A stretch of DNA of 13,304 nt from DATAVB01 sp040414495 (GTDB taxonomy: Bacteria > Actinomycetota > Actinomycetes > Mycobacteriales > QHCD01), in assembly GCA_040414495.1 (NCBI GenBank), contig JBEDUI010000173.1, positions 1-13,304 on the forward strand, read 5' to 3'. Of this stretch, positions 1 through 6,942 are shown in pieces. The notes under the pieces are model-generated. The model did not search any database. It was not told the origin of the DNA and was given only the letters and a program-made list of their open reading frames with translations. The translations under genes were made by a program, and so were the position numbers. The first letter of the stretch is position 1. The number at the start of each line of letters is the position of its first letter.

Positions 1-18
1 CGGCGGCCCACGATCAGC

Positions 19-50
19 GTCCTGGCCGAGGCGGACTGACAGTCCAGGAC
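19..50. repeat. Overlapping short inverted repeats at left edge
   Basis: GTCCTGG (19-25) pairs with CCAGGAC (44-50), and GGACT (33-37) pairs with AGTCC (41-45) around a 3-base loop. The two hairpins share bases 44-45, so they exclude each other. They lie between the palindromic element and the window edge and may be part of the same larger element. Function unknown. Confidence 0.35.
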
Positions 51-67
51 CTCCCCCGACTCCGAGA

Positions 68-141
68 TGTTGATCATGAAGTTCCCTGCATGACACGCCG
101 ACGACACGCCGACGTTTTTGTCGGGAACTTCATGATCAACA
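68..141. repeat. Palindromic REP/MITE-like element: 19-bp perfect inverted repeat with a tandem 11-bp repeat in the loop
   Basis: Arm 68-86 reads TGTTGATCATGAAGTTCCC and 123-141 is its exact reverse complement. The 36-base interior carries GACACGCCGAC twice in direct tandem (92-102 and 103-113), followed by a T5 run. Each arm contains TTGATCATGAAGTT, which I associate with dispersed palindromic repeats in Micromonosporaceae-type genomes (from memory, unsearched). It lies inside the open frame of the NYN gene, 3' of its last conserved block. It could instead be a transcription hairpin, but the perfect arms and internal tandem repeat favour a repeated mobile-type element. Confidence 0.75.
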
Positions 142-865
142 AGAGCGGCCGAGTGCGGAGCAGCTGCGACCGGGCCTGTCCCGAGCCAGTGGTCAAGCAC
201 ATCAACCAGGAGATGCGAGGCGACATTAACATCTGATCCTTTTTCTTCCCATGTCGCGACGGACGCCATAAACCGTGCGTCTGGGATCGACAATCCTTGT
301 TGCAGGGCCTTAATCGGCCATTCTGATGTGACGATGACCGGCTTTCGACGTCGATTGACGGTGGCAAGCGGACGCTTGACGACCTTGCTGATGTAGTTTC
401 CGCATTCGATATAGTCCACGCTGCCCGACGACAGCAACGCCTTCAGATAAATATCTTGTTCAGCCGCGCCGCGCGGGTTGTTGCCCGCATCAATCCGAGC
501 CGTGCAATACACAATCCGGCTAGTAACCGCGTTGGCCGATATCTGCTCGTGCTCGACCCGCAAATCTGATACGAGTCGCCGCAGGTCCAGCCATCGCCAA
601 CCACGCACCCCTTGGCCATTTGAGAGAGCCCGTCCACCGTAGTAGAGGTTGTATCCCTCGATGTAGATGCCTACCTGCATTGAGCCACCCGCCAGGGAAG
701 AGACTGCTGTCGTCAGGTCGCCGCAGCCAGGTTGGCAACTGTCGGTCTGCTAGATCAGCCATGGCCGTGAAAGTATCGGACTGTACCGACAAAAAGCATT
801 GCGCTCAATCGACTGGCACGGCGACGCTGACGTTGACGAGCCTGACCGTGAGGAGACCGACCGGC

Positions 866-1594
866 ATGAGCGACGATCAATTGCCCTACCAGATGACCAT
901 CATCGACGATCTGGCGCCGAGCGGGGTCCTGCGGGCCTCGATCAATCTGGGAAATCCCGTGTTGGCCCAGGGGACGCCCGCGGCGCCGAGCGGCATCACG
1001 GTCGATATCGCGGCCGAAGTTGCCCGGCGGCTGGACGTGCCGGTGGAATTTCGGTGTTTCGACGCGGCTCGTAAATCCTTTGAAGCCGTGATCGAGAACA
1101 ACGCCGACCTGTGTTTCCTCGCGATCGAACCGGCGCGTGCAGGCGAGATCGCCTTCACCACCCCGTATGTGGTGATCGAAGGCGTATTCGCGGTGCCCGG
1201 AACCTCAACGATCACAGCGAGCGAGGACGTGGACCGAGATGGAGTGCGGATCGGTGTCAAGCACGGCTCGGCGTACGACCTCTTTCTCACCCGTATGCTG
1301 AAAAACGCGACCATTGTCCGGGGCGAGGAGGGCGTGGATGAATTCCTGGCCCAGGGCCTCGAGGTAGCGGCCGGAATTCGGCAGCCGATGACCGAATTCG
1401 TCGCGACACATCCCGAATTCCGCTTGATCGACGGCGCTTTCATGCAAATCCAGCAGGCGGTCGGTACGGCCAAGAACAAGCGGCCCGAGACCGTACAGTT
1501 CCTACGGGAATTGGTCGAGGAGCTGAAGGCCAGCGGCTTTATCGCCGATTCGCTGAGCCGGGCCAATCAGGACCCGGCGCTGGTCGCTGGATAA
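866..1594 (+). CDS. Family 3 extracellular-type solute-binding protein without signal peptide
   Basis: The 242-residue product has the fold signature of bacterial SBP family 3 (amino-acid-type periplasmic binding proteins): GVLRASINLGNPVLA (20-34), then SGITVDIAAEVARRLDVPV (42-60), LCFLAIEPARAGEIAFTTPY (82-101) and the second-lobe motif GVRIGVKHGSAYDLFLTR (126-143). The ATG at 866 is preceded by AGGAG (851-855) ten bases upstream. The frame stays open back to 620, but that extension is Arg/Cys-rich and has no hydrophobic leader or lipobox. Thus the protein appears cytoplasmic, odd for a transporter receptor. No permease or ATPase gene is nearby. It may be a soluble ligand sensor or scavenger, or an enzyme of the same fold. 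It is followed after 4 nt by a GNAT gene, so the two are probably co-transcribed. The family call is firm; the ligand cannot be told. Confidence 0.87.
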   Translation: MSDDQLPYQMTIIDDLAPSGVLRASINLGNPVLAQGTPAAPSGITVDIAAEVARRLDVPVEFRCFDAARKSFEAVIENNADLCFLAIEPARAGEIAFTTPYVVIEGVFAVPGTSTITASEDVDRDGVRIGVKHGSAYDLFLTRMLKNATIVRGEEGVDEFLAQGLEVAAGIRQPMTEFVATHPEFRLIDGAFMQIQQAVGTAKNKRPETVQFLRELVEELKASGFIADSLSRANQDPALVAG

Positions 1595-1598
1595 CACC

Positions 1599-2291
1599 AT
1601 GCTGCCGGGACAGGAGACGCTGATCGGCAGTTGGGCGGCACTCGCCCAAACGTCAGCCGGAGCGCACCTCATCCAATCGTCGGCCGCGGTTGCCGCGGTA
1701 TTTCCGGCCTGGCAACCGCTCAATAACGCGATCGCACTGACTGACGACGCCGCCGATTGGGCAACAAGCGTGTACAACGACGCCGGCATCGACTCCTGGG
1801 CATTGTGGATTCCCAGCCAGGCCGCCGATTTTGCCGAACCTGACGCAATACACGCCGTCAGCCGCCTGACCCGTGACACCACGACGCTGGTCATGCACGC
1901 GACCCTGCAGTCCCGGATGCCGAGAGACGACGTGCGCCCGTGCTCGCTCGCGGACGCGCTCCGGGCCGGCAATCAGCCCGTCCCCACGGCCGACCTCGGC
2001 GAACCGGAAAAGGTGAAAGGCCTCGCTGCTTGGGTGTTGGTACGCGACGAGGTCGCGGTGGCCGGCGCCTGGACATTCCGGCACGGCCGCGATTGCGGGC
2101 TTTATACCGTTGGGACCGCGCCGGCCTGGCGTCGGCGCGGACTGGCCACGAAGCTGGTACGGCACGTGCTCGCGGCGGCCGAGCAGGATGGCGCTACAAC
2201 CGCCACTCTGCAATCGACGCCCATGGCACAGCGACTCTATGAATCGCTCGGTTTCATCGCGGTTGGTCGCTACGAGGAATGGGCGCGCTAA
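1599..2291 (+). CDS. GNAT family N-acetyltransferase
   Basis: The 230-residue protein has its GNAT core in the C-terminal half. There is a beta-strand pair LAAWVLVRDEVAVAGAWTF (142-160), the acetyl-CoA-binding motif A VGTAPAWRRRGLATKLVRHV (171-190; R/Q-x-x-G-x-G/A pattern as RRRGLA), and motif B with LQSTPMAQRLYESLGFIAVG (204-223), ending in YEEW. Such enzymes transfer acetyl from acetyl-CoA to an amine of a small molecule or protein. The N-terminal 100 residues show no GNAT motif and may be a degenerate partner domain or a substrate-specific cap. The start lies 4 nt after the preceding stop with no clear SD, which suggests translational coupling to the binding-protein gene. Its TAA (2289-2291) shares bases with the TAG of the convergent gene. 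Substrate unknown. Confidence 0.9.
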   Translation: MLPGQETLIGSWAALAQTSAGAHLIQSSAAVAAVFPAWQPLNNAIALTDDAADWATSVYNDAGIDSWALWIPSQAADFAEPDAIHAVSRLTRDTTTLVMHATLQSRMPRDDVRPCSLADALRAGNQPVPTADLGEPEKVKGLAAWVLVRDEVAVAGAWTFRHGRDCGLYTVGTAPAWRRRGLATKLVRHVLAAAEQDGATTATLQSTPMAQRLYESLGFIAVGRYEEWAR

Positions 2292-3565
2292 GACGGTTTC
2301 CGGTGCATGCGGTAATGCAGCACCAGAAACGGTAAGCCGAACACGGAAAAGGCGTGCTCGGCCCGTAATTCGCCGTCCTCGACGTAGACGTCCAGTTGCT
2401 CGGCGAAACCGTGAACCGCCAGCGCGGTGAGGTCGCGTGTCTCGGGGTCCACATAGGTCAGATAGTGCCCGGGATGGTCGAGTTCGCTGCGGCTGGTCAG
2501 TATCAATCCGCCGCCGGAGCGAGCCCGCGGCAGCAGGGTCGCGGTGAAGCTGCCATGTGGCACTGGAAAACCGACGCTGACGTAACCGCGGCCCTCGTGC
2601 CGGTACGTCGTATAAATGCCTACGTAAATAGGCTCGTCGGTGTCGGCGAACGCCCGAATCCACCCTCGTACGGCGATATCCGCGTCGGGCAGGCTGATCG
2701 TGTCAATCCGGCTGTTGACGCCGCGTTGGGTGGCGCGCTGGTTCATCGGTACATTGGCCTGACCCAACGGCCGGGCGACAAAGGTGCGATACAGCAGATA
2801 ACCGGGACGGACCCAGGTCCGCCACTCCGGCACGATATCCAGCCGAAATCGGGTTGTGCGCTCGTAAAACTCGCGGACCAACGGGTCGACGGTCGCCGGA
2901 TCGAAATCCGGACCGGCCAATTCGTCAAGCGACGCGACAATGCCAATGTCGTCGGCGTCAGCAACGTATTCACCGCCCAGCACCTCGGCCAGGTCACGGA
3001 TATAACCGGTGCCGACGTAGGTCGTCCGCGATTCCCGCGGCACCACAAACGGCAATTCGGCGGCGCTCACCCGTTCCGCCAGCAGGCTGACCTGCGGATC
3101 CCGGAACACCAACGACGAGGCGACGCGGTAGCCGACCATCGCCGTACTGGCGACCACCGAGGCCGCCACCGGTTCGCGCCTGGCAGCGAGCGCGCGTCCC
3201 ACGAAAGCGCCGAAAACCGGTCCGAACAAGACCTTTTGCGGACGTACCCCAAGCAGGCCGGCGAGCATGCCAGTCGCGGTTCCGACCGCCACCGGGCCTA
3301 CCCGTGCGGATCGGCCTGCTGTCCAACCCAGCGGGGCGATCAGGGCGCCGCTGACCGCGATCCGCTGCCACAGCGCCGGAATCTCGCCCGGGCGCTGTCG
3401 GGCCCGGGCCACCGCCTCACCGGTAGCCAACCCGACCGCCGCGATTCCCGCGCCGAGGGCCGTGGCCCGTCCACCCCGGTGCGCGTTCCAGGCTGCGCCA
3501 GCGATGCCGCCGATCACCGCGGCGAACCCGATCGCGCCCGCCCGCGAAGGCCCGTTATCTGTCAC
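2288..3565 (-). CDS. Unrecognised membrane protein, N-terminal multi-helix region plus soluble C-terminal domain
   Basis: This is a 425-residue product with a GTG start. I do not recognise the family. The N-terminal 150 residues are Gly/Ala-rich with about six hydrophobic stretches (roughly 11-27, 34-50, 66-84, 91-106, 112-127, 133-150), followed by a hydrophilic C-terminal half of about 270 residues containing EWRTWVRPGYLLYRTFVARP and RGWIRAFADTDEPIYVGIYT. The last 100 residues look like a beta-rich domain (SRSELDHPGHYLTYVDPETR). The minus frame is preferred over a long plus-strand frame across the same DNA because only it has a coherent membrane/soluble layout. A possible leaderless start has TAGGTT (reverse complement of 3572-3577) six bases before the GTG; alternatively GTAGG could act as a weak SD. 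It overlaps the GNAT gene by 4 nt tail-to-tail and diverges from the GyrI-like gene, 67 nt away. Function unknown. Confidence 0.8.
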   Translation of the reverse strand: MTDNGPSRAGAIGFAAVIGGIAGAAWNAHRGGRATALGAGIAAVGLATGEAVARARQRPGEIPALWQRIAVSGALIAPLGWTAGRSARVGPVAVGTATGMLAGLLGVRPQKVLFGPVFGAFVGRALAARREPVAASVVASTAMVGYRVASSLVFRDPQVSLLAERVSAAELPFVVPRESRTTYVGTGYIRDLAEVLGGEYVADADDIGIVASLDELAGPDFDPATVDPLVREFYERTTRFRLDIVPEWRTWVRPGYLLYRTFVARPLGQANVPMNQRATQRGVNSRIDTISLPDADIAVRGWIRAFADTDEPIYVGIYTTYRHEGRGYVSVGFPVPHGSFTATLLPRARSGGGLILTSRSELDHPGHYLTYVDPETRDLTALAVHGFAEQLDVYVEDGELRAEHAFSVFGLPFLVLHYRMHRKPS

Positions 3566-3632
3566 ACCGGCAACCTACCGTGTCAACGACGCAGTACGGT
3601 CCAGACACCATTTCGCCGTCAAGGGAGTGCCG

Positions 3633-4121
3633 ATGGAGATCATCCGTGAACCACGCATCGAACAACGGCCGGAAATGCACTATCTGGGTATTCGGGTTGT
3701 CACGCCCTTCCGCGGCATGCTGAAGGTACGCGACGAACTGTTGGCCGAGCTGTACGAATGGCTTCCGGACAACGCCAACATCGATCGGACATTCTTACGA
3801 TTGAACGTCATCGATATGAACGGTCCGATGGATATCGAGGTCGGCGCGATTACGCCGGATCGACGAACGGGAGACGAGCGGGTGCGCGCCGGTGTATTGC
3901 CAGCCGGGAATTACGCGACCCTGACCTACCGCGATCACGCGTTGCGGGCCAACAAAGCGTTGCAGCAGTGGGTCAAGGACAACGGGGTGACGCTGGACCG
4001 GCGTGAGGAACCGGAGGGCGACCGATTCGCCTGCAGGTACGAGGCGTACGTGACCGATCCGCGAACCGAGCCGCGGAAAACGAAATGGCAGGTCGAGCTC
4101 AACATGCGGGTGGCCGACTGA
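3633..4121 (+). CDS. GyrI-like / AraC-type effector-binding domain protein
   Basis: The 162-residue protein matches the GyrI-like small-molecule-binding fold found alone or at the C-terminus of AraC and MerR regulators (such as BmrR). It shows the opening YLGIRVVTPFRGM (17-29), the strand MDIEVGAIT (66-74), the turn GVLPAGNYATLTYR (87-100), the helix ANKALQQWVKDNG (106-118) and the terminal RYEAYVTDPRTEPRKTKWQV (135-154); the aromatic-acidic YEAYxTDP is characteristic. No DNA-binding domain precedes it. The ATG at 3633 is chosen because AAGGGAG lies 5 bases upstream (3621-3627) and the family motif starts soon after. Stand-alone members bind hydrophobic or cationic compounds, may sequester drugs, and some related members are hydrolases. 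The gene diverges from the membrane-protein gene and its 3' end overlaps the response regulator by 23 nt on the opposite strand. Confidence 0.85.
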   Translation: MEIIREPRIEQRPEMHYLGIRVVTPFRGMLKVRDELLAELYEWLPDNANIDRTFLRLNVIDMNGPMDIEVGAITPDRRTGDERVRAGVLPAGNYATLTYRDHALRANKALQQWVKDNGVTLDRREEPEGDRFACRYEAYVTDPRTEPRKTKWQVELNMRVAD

Positions 4122-4779
4122 TCGGGCTGACCAGACCGGTTTCGTACGCCACAACCACCGCCTGCACGCGATCCCGCAACTGCAATTTCGACAGTATTCG
4201 GGCCACGTGCGTCTTTACCGTGGCCTCACTCAGTTGAAAATAAGCGGCCAATTCGGCGTTGCTCATACCTTTGGCCAATTGCCGCAACACGTCGAGCTCA
4301 CGCGGCGTCAGCGTGCCGAGTTCCCGGTGTGGCACTGGCGTATCCGCGTTGGGACGGGCGAATCGCTCGACCAGGCGGCGGGTTATCGACGGCGCCAGCA
4401 ACGCATCGCCGGCCCGGACCAAATGCACCGCCGCGATCAATTGCTCGGGCGTGACGTCCTTGAGCAGAAATCCGCTGGCACCGGCAGTCAACGCGGCATA
4501 CACGTACTGATCCAGATCGAATGTGGTGAGCATGATGACGCTGGGCTCGTCCGGTTTTCCGGTGAGAATGCGCCGAACCGCCTCCAGACCGTCCAATTGC
4601 GGCATCCGAATGTCCATCAGCACCACATCGGGTCGGGTTCGCCGTACCGCATCGACCGCGTCCAGCCCATCGGCGGCCTCCGCCACAACGTCCATTCCCT
4701 CGGCAGCCAGAATCAGCTTGAATCCGGTACGCACCAGGGCCTGGTCATCGGCGATGACAACTCGCGGTGGTTCGTTCAC
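4099..4779 (-). CDS. NarL/FixJ-family response regulator (REC + LuxR HTH)
   Basis: A 226-residue two-domain regulator. The receiver domain (1-125) has Asp11/Asp12, phospho-acceptor Asp56 in VVLMDIRMPQLDG, Thr85/Thr86 in IMLTTF and Lys107 in GFLLKDVTP, so it looks phosphorylation-competent. The C-terminal LuxR-type helix-turn-helix has LTPRELDVLRQLAKGMSNAE and LSEATVKTHVARILSKLQLR. The start is GTG, overlapping the kinase TGA as GTGA, so the two are translationally coupled and form a cognate pair. No obvious target such as an ABC transporter lies beside it. Its 3' end overlaps the GyrI-like gene on the other strand. Signal unknown. Confidence 0.95.
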   Translation of the reverse strand: MNEPPRVVIADDQALVRTGFKLILAAEGMDVVAEAADGLDAVDAVRRTRPDVVLMDIRMPQLDGLEAVRRILTGKPDEPSVIMLTTFDLDQYVYAALTAGASGFLLKDVTPEQLIAAVHLVRAGDALLAPSITRRLVERFARPNADTPVPHRELGTLTPRELDVLRQLAKGMSNAELAAYFQLSEATVKTHVARILSKLQLRDRVQAVVVAYETGLVSPISRPPAC

Positions 4780-6089
4780 GCGCCCTCCAACGGAATGACG
4801 GCCCGCAGCTGATATCCGCCGCCGTTCTGCTTTGTTGTCTGCACGCTGCCTTCATACACCGCGAGGCGTTCGCGCAGCCCGATCAACCCGCGACCGCTGC
4901 TGACAATCTGGGCCGGTGTTCCACCGGCATCCGTCACCGTAATCCGTAACAGCGCATCGCCGTAATCCACGGCAATTCGGGCCGATGCGCCGGCCGCGTG
5001 CTTCATCGTATTGGTCAGTGCCTCCTGTACGACCCGGTACGCGGCCAGGTCGATCCCCGCTGGCAACGGCCGTACGGTCCCGGTCACGGTGAGCTCGACC
5101 GGCATTCCGGTGGCCCGTACCCGGTCCACAAGGGACACCACCTGATCCAGACCCGGTTGCGGATCGAGCGCTACGTCGTCGGAGGAGGGCGCCAACAGGC
5201 CCATGACCTGCCGTAGCTCCGACATCGCGGAGCGGCCACTCGCCTCAACCGCGAGCAATGCCTCCCGAGCCTGATCCGGAGCCATATCCATAATTTTGCG
5301 CGCCGCGCCAGCTTGCACCACCATCACGCTCACATTGTGGGTCACCACGTCGTGTAGTTCCCGCGCTATTCGGGCCCGTTCCTGCTCGGCGGCCCGCTTT
5401 ACGCTCTCGGCCTGCTCGCGTTCCAACGCGCGGATCCGTTCCCGATTTTCCGCCGCCCGCAATTTCCCGGTACGGATCAGATCGGCCGCCAGCGTACTCG
5501 GGATCAGAACGACGAACGACGTAAGCAGGCTCGGGATATCGGGCAGAGCCGAGCCGAAGTACTCGGAGATCAAAGCGCCCGCGAGCAATACGCTGGCCAC
5601 CACCGCAAGTCGGTACGGGCTGTACCGGGCCGCGCTGTAACCGCCGATCAGGCACATGATCAGCACGACTCGCGGCACCGCGAACCCGTGCATGCCGACG
5701 CTTGTCGCCAGCACGATCAGGAAGGTGCCGAGCGGAAATCGGCGCCGCAGCGCCAGCGCCAATGCGGCGAGCACGGTAAGCGACACGATCTTGGTCTCGT
5801 CGCCTCGAAAGGCGTAGGCACTACCGGTCATCTGCGGCGCGAACGGCGAGGCCAGCGGTGGCGGAACGATGCCGCTGTGAGCCTCGCTGGCGATGGTGGC
5901 GGTGACGCCGTAAACGCCCAATATCAAGGCGATCACGGCATCGACGATCAACATGCGCCGGGTCGGTCGTGGCGCCGGTCCGGAAAACCGAATCAACGTC
6001 ACCAGCTTGCGCGAGGGCGTATGCACCTTCCCAGTGTCCCAACTGGACCGAACGCGCGCCCATCCCTCCGGCGGCGGATTGGCATACAT
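4776..6089 (-). CDS. Sensor histidine kinase, HisKA_3/DesK-NarX type, six-helix membrane sensor
   Basis: A 437-residue kinase. Hydrophobic segments at about 46-66, 101-116, 120-136, 139-153, 161-178 and 188-203 form the membrane input region. A charged linker (ENRERIRALEREQAES, 214-229), probably coiled coil, leads to the HisKA_3 dimerisation domain with phospho-acceptor His246 in ARIARELHDVVTHNVSVMV. The HATPase domain has the N-box EALTNTMKHA (356-365, Asn360), a G1 box DAGG (387-390; the usual D-x-G-x-G is changed to DAGGT) and G2 GRGLIGLRER (399-408). It lacks a large extracellular sensor domain, so the signal is probably membrane-borne. It is the first gene of an operon with the response regulator (GTGA overlap). 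The start is uncertain: the ATG at 6089 has no good SD, and later starts would shorten only the polar N-terminus before the first helix. Confidence 0.93.
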   Translation of the reverse strand: MYANPPPEGWARVRSSWDTGKVHTPSRKLVTLIRFSGPAPRPTRRMLIVDAVIALILGVYGVTATIASEAHSGIVPPPLASPFAPQMTGSAYAFRGDETKIVSLTVLAALALALRRRFPLGTFLIVLATSVGMHGFAVPRVVLIMCLIGGYSAARYSPYRLAVVASVLLAGALISEYFGSALPDIPSLLTSFVVLIPSTLAADLIRTGKLRAAENRERIRALEREQAESVKRAAEQERARIARELHDVVTHNVSVMVVQAGAARKIMDMAPDQAREALLAVEASGRSAMSELRQVMGLLAPSSDDVALDPQPGLDQVVSLVDRVRATGMPVELTVTGTVRPLPAGIDLAAYRVVQEALTNTMKHAAGASARIAVDYGDALLRITVTDAGGTPAQIVSSGRGLIGLRERLAVYEGSVQTTKQNGGGYQLRAVIPLEGA

Positions 6090-6108
6090 CGGGAGATGTA
6101 CGTCGCCA

Positions 6109-6148
6109 GTTGATCAACCCGCGATTTCGCTCCCGCGGCTGACGCGGG
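6109..6148. promoter_or_regulatory. Divergent intergenic region with palindrome and GC-rich hairpin
   Basis: The 118-bp gap between the kinase gene and the FkbM gene holds a 10-bp perfect palindrome GTTGATCAAC (6109-6118) and a hairpin CCCGCG-gctga-CGCGGG (6132-6148). Either could be an operator or leader structure for one of the divergent genes. TTGATC within the palindrome resembles a -35 box on both strands, but I find no well-spaced -10 partner, so no promoter is assigned. Confidence 0.35.
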
Positions 6149-6207
6149 CGCGCCCGGCGCGGTCATACCGTTTCGGGCGAGCCCACGACCGAGTCCTGAG
6201 GAGTCCG

Positions 6208-6942
6208 ATGCCCTATCTCAACCGCCGCTCAATCACGGCCGCCGCGGTCAACGGACTGGCCCGCCGAATTCCGTACGTGGAAAAGGAATTGATCGGACTG
6301 TCCGAGCTGATCGCCCCAGGCAGTGTCTGTGTGGACGTGGGCTCCGCGGCCGGGCTCTATACGTTGACGCTCTCGCAGCTGGCCGGTCCCGGCGGACAGG
6401 TGCACAGCGTGGAACCGCTGCCGTTCGCCCACACCGTATGGTCGCGGGTATTGCGGGCGCGGGACGGACGGAACGTCCGCCCGCACGTGCTCGCGCTCGG
6501 TGCGGAACCCGGCCGCGGCACGATGAGCGTGCCGATGGGCCGCTACCAGCCGGTGTCGAGCCGATCCTTTCTGGCCTGGAAAACCGACGGTCTCGGCTCG
6601 AACGCCGAATTCCGCGGCGAAATCGAGGTCATGGTCGAGGTCGACACTCTCGACGGCTTGTGCGCCCGAAATAGCCTCACCCGGCTCGATTTTGTGAAGA
6701 TCGACGTCGAGGGCGGGGAATTGGACGTGCTCCGCGGCGGCGAACATGCGGTCGAATCATTCCGACCCACGTTGCTGATCGAAATCGAGGCGCGGCACAT
6801 CACGCGGTACCAACACTCGCCCGACGATGTGCTGAACTGGCTGAGCCAGCGCGGATATGCCATGTATATCTGGCACAACGGCTGGCAGCGCTGCACCACA
6901 TTGTGCGCGCACGTGAACAACTACATGTTCCGGCCGTGCTAA
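6208..6942 (+). CDS. FkbM-family SAM-dependent methyltransferase
   Basis: The 244-residue protein has the Rossmann SAM-binding motif I SVCVDVGSAAGLYTLTLSQL near the N-terminus, the acidic end of strand 2 in VHSVEPLPFA, and the FkbM hallmark LDFVKIDVEGGELDVLRGGE followed by PTLLIEIEARH. FkbM-family enzymes O-methylate hydroxyls of sugars or polyketides, or modify glycans and lipids. The frame is open back to 5953, but the ATG at 6208 has TGAGGAG (6197-6203) four bases upstream and fits the family length, so it is taken as the start. No glycosyltransferase or polyketide gene lies next to it, so its substrate cannot be inferred. It is divergent from the kinase operon and ends with TAA sharing bases with the TAG of the convergent hydrolase gene. 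Confidence 0.92.
   Translation: MPYLNRRSITAAAVNGLARRIPYVEKELIGLSELIAPGSVCVDVGSAAGLYTLTLSQLAGPGGQVHSVEPLPFAHTVWSRVLRARDGRNVRPHVLALGAEPGRGTMSVPMGRYQPVSSRSFLAWKTDGLGSNAEFRGEIEVMVEVDTLDGLCARNSLTRLDFVKIDVEGGELDVLRGGEHAVESFRPTLLIEIEARHITRYQHSPDDVLNWLSQRGYAMYIWHNGWQRCTTLCAHVNNYMFRPC

Larger units (their letters stand above)
1..680 (-). pseudogene. NYN-domain (PIN-like RNase) protein, N-terminal part, probably disrupted; continues past left edge
   Basis: The frame is open from an ATG at 680 to the left edge (226 codons) with no stop. The start MQVGIYIEGYNLYYGG is a typical NYN-family opening (usually YxDGxNLYYG; here the acidic residue is Glu8). Later hallmarks are WRWLDLRRLV (28-37), YCTARIDAG (58-66), SGSVDYIECGNYISKV (85-100) and EEKGSDVNVASHLLVDVL (145-162), with Asp150 in the conserved KGSDVN. 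NYN proteins are PIN-like metal-dependent nucleases linked to RNA cleavage. The members I recall continue with a block containing SNDSDL, which supplies more acidic active-site residues; here the sequence instead becomes DHWLGTGPVAAAPHS and then reads through an inverted-repeat element (residues 180-205). No other minus frame restores the missing block in 1-190. I infer a truncated gene, or a chimera. Codon use (ATA, TCA, ACA, AAA, TTT) is less GC-biased than in the neighbours, which fits accessory DNA. SD is weak (GGCGGG). N-terminal family call is firm; functionality is doubtful. Confidence 0.8.

Noticed and set aside
92..113. Tandem 11-mers as a CRISPR fragment
   Set aside because: Two directly adjacent copies without spacers, inside a palindrome loop.
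620..865. N-terminal extension of the binding protein that might hold a signal peptide
   Set aside because: The extension is Arg/Cys/Ser-rich with no hydrophobic core, and a good SD supports the ATG at 866.
2396..3649. Plus-strand open frame (417 codons) opposite the membrane protein
   Set aside because: No recognisable structure, whereas the minus frame gives clustered membrane helices and a coherent soluble domain.
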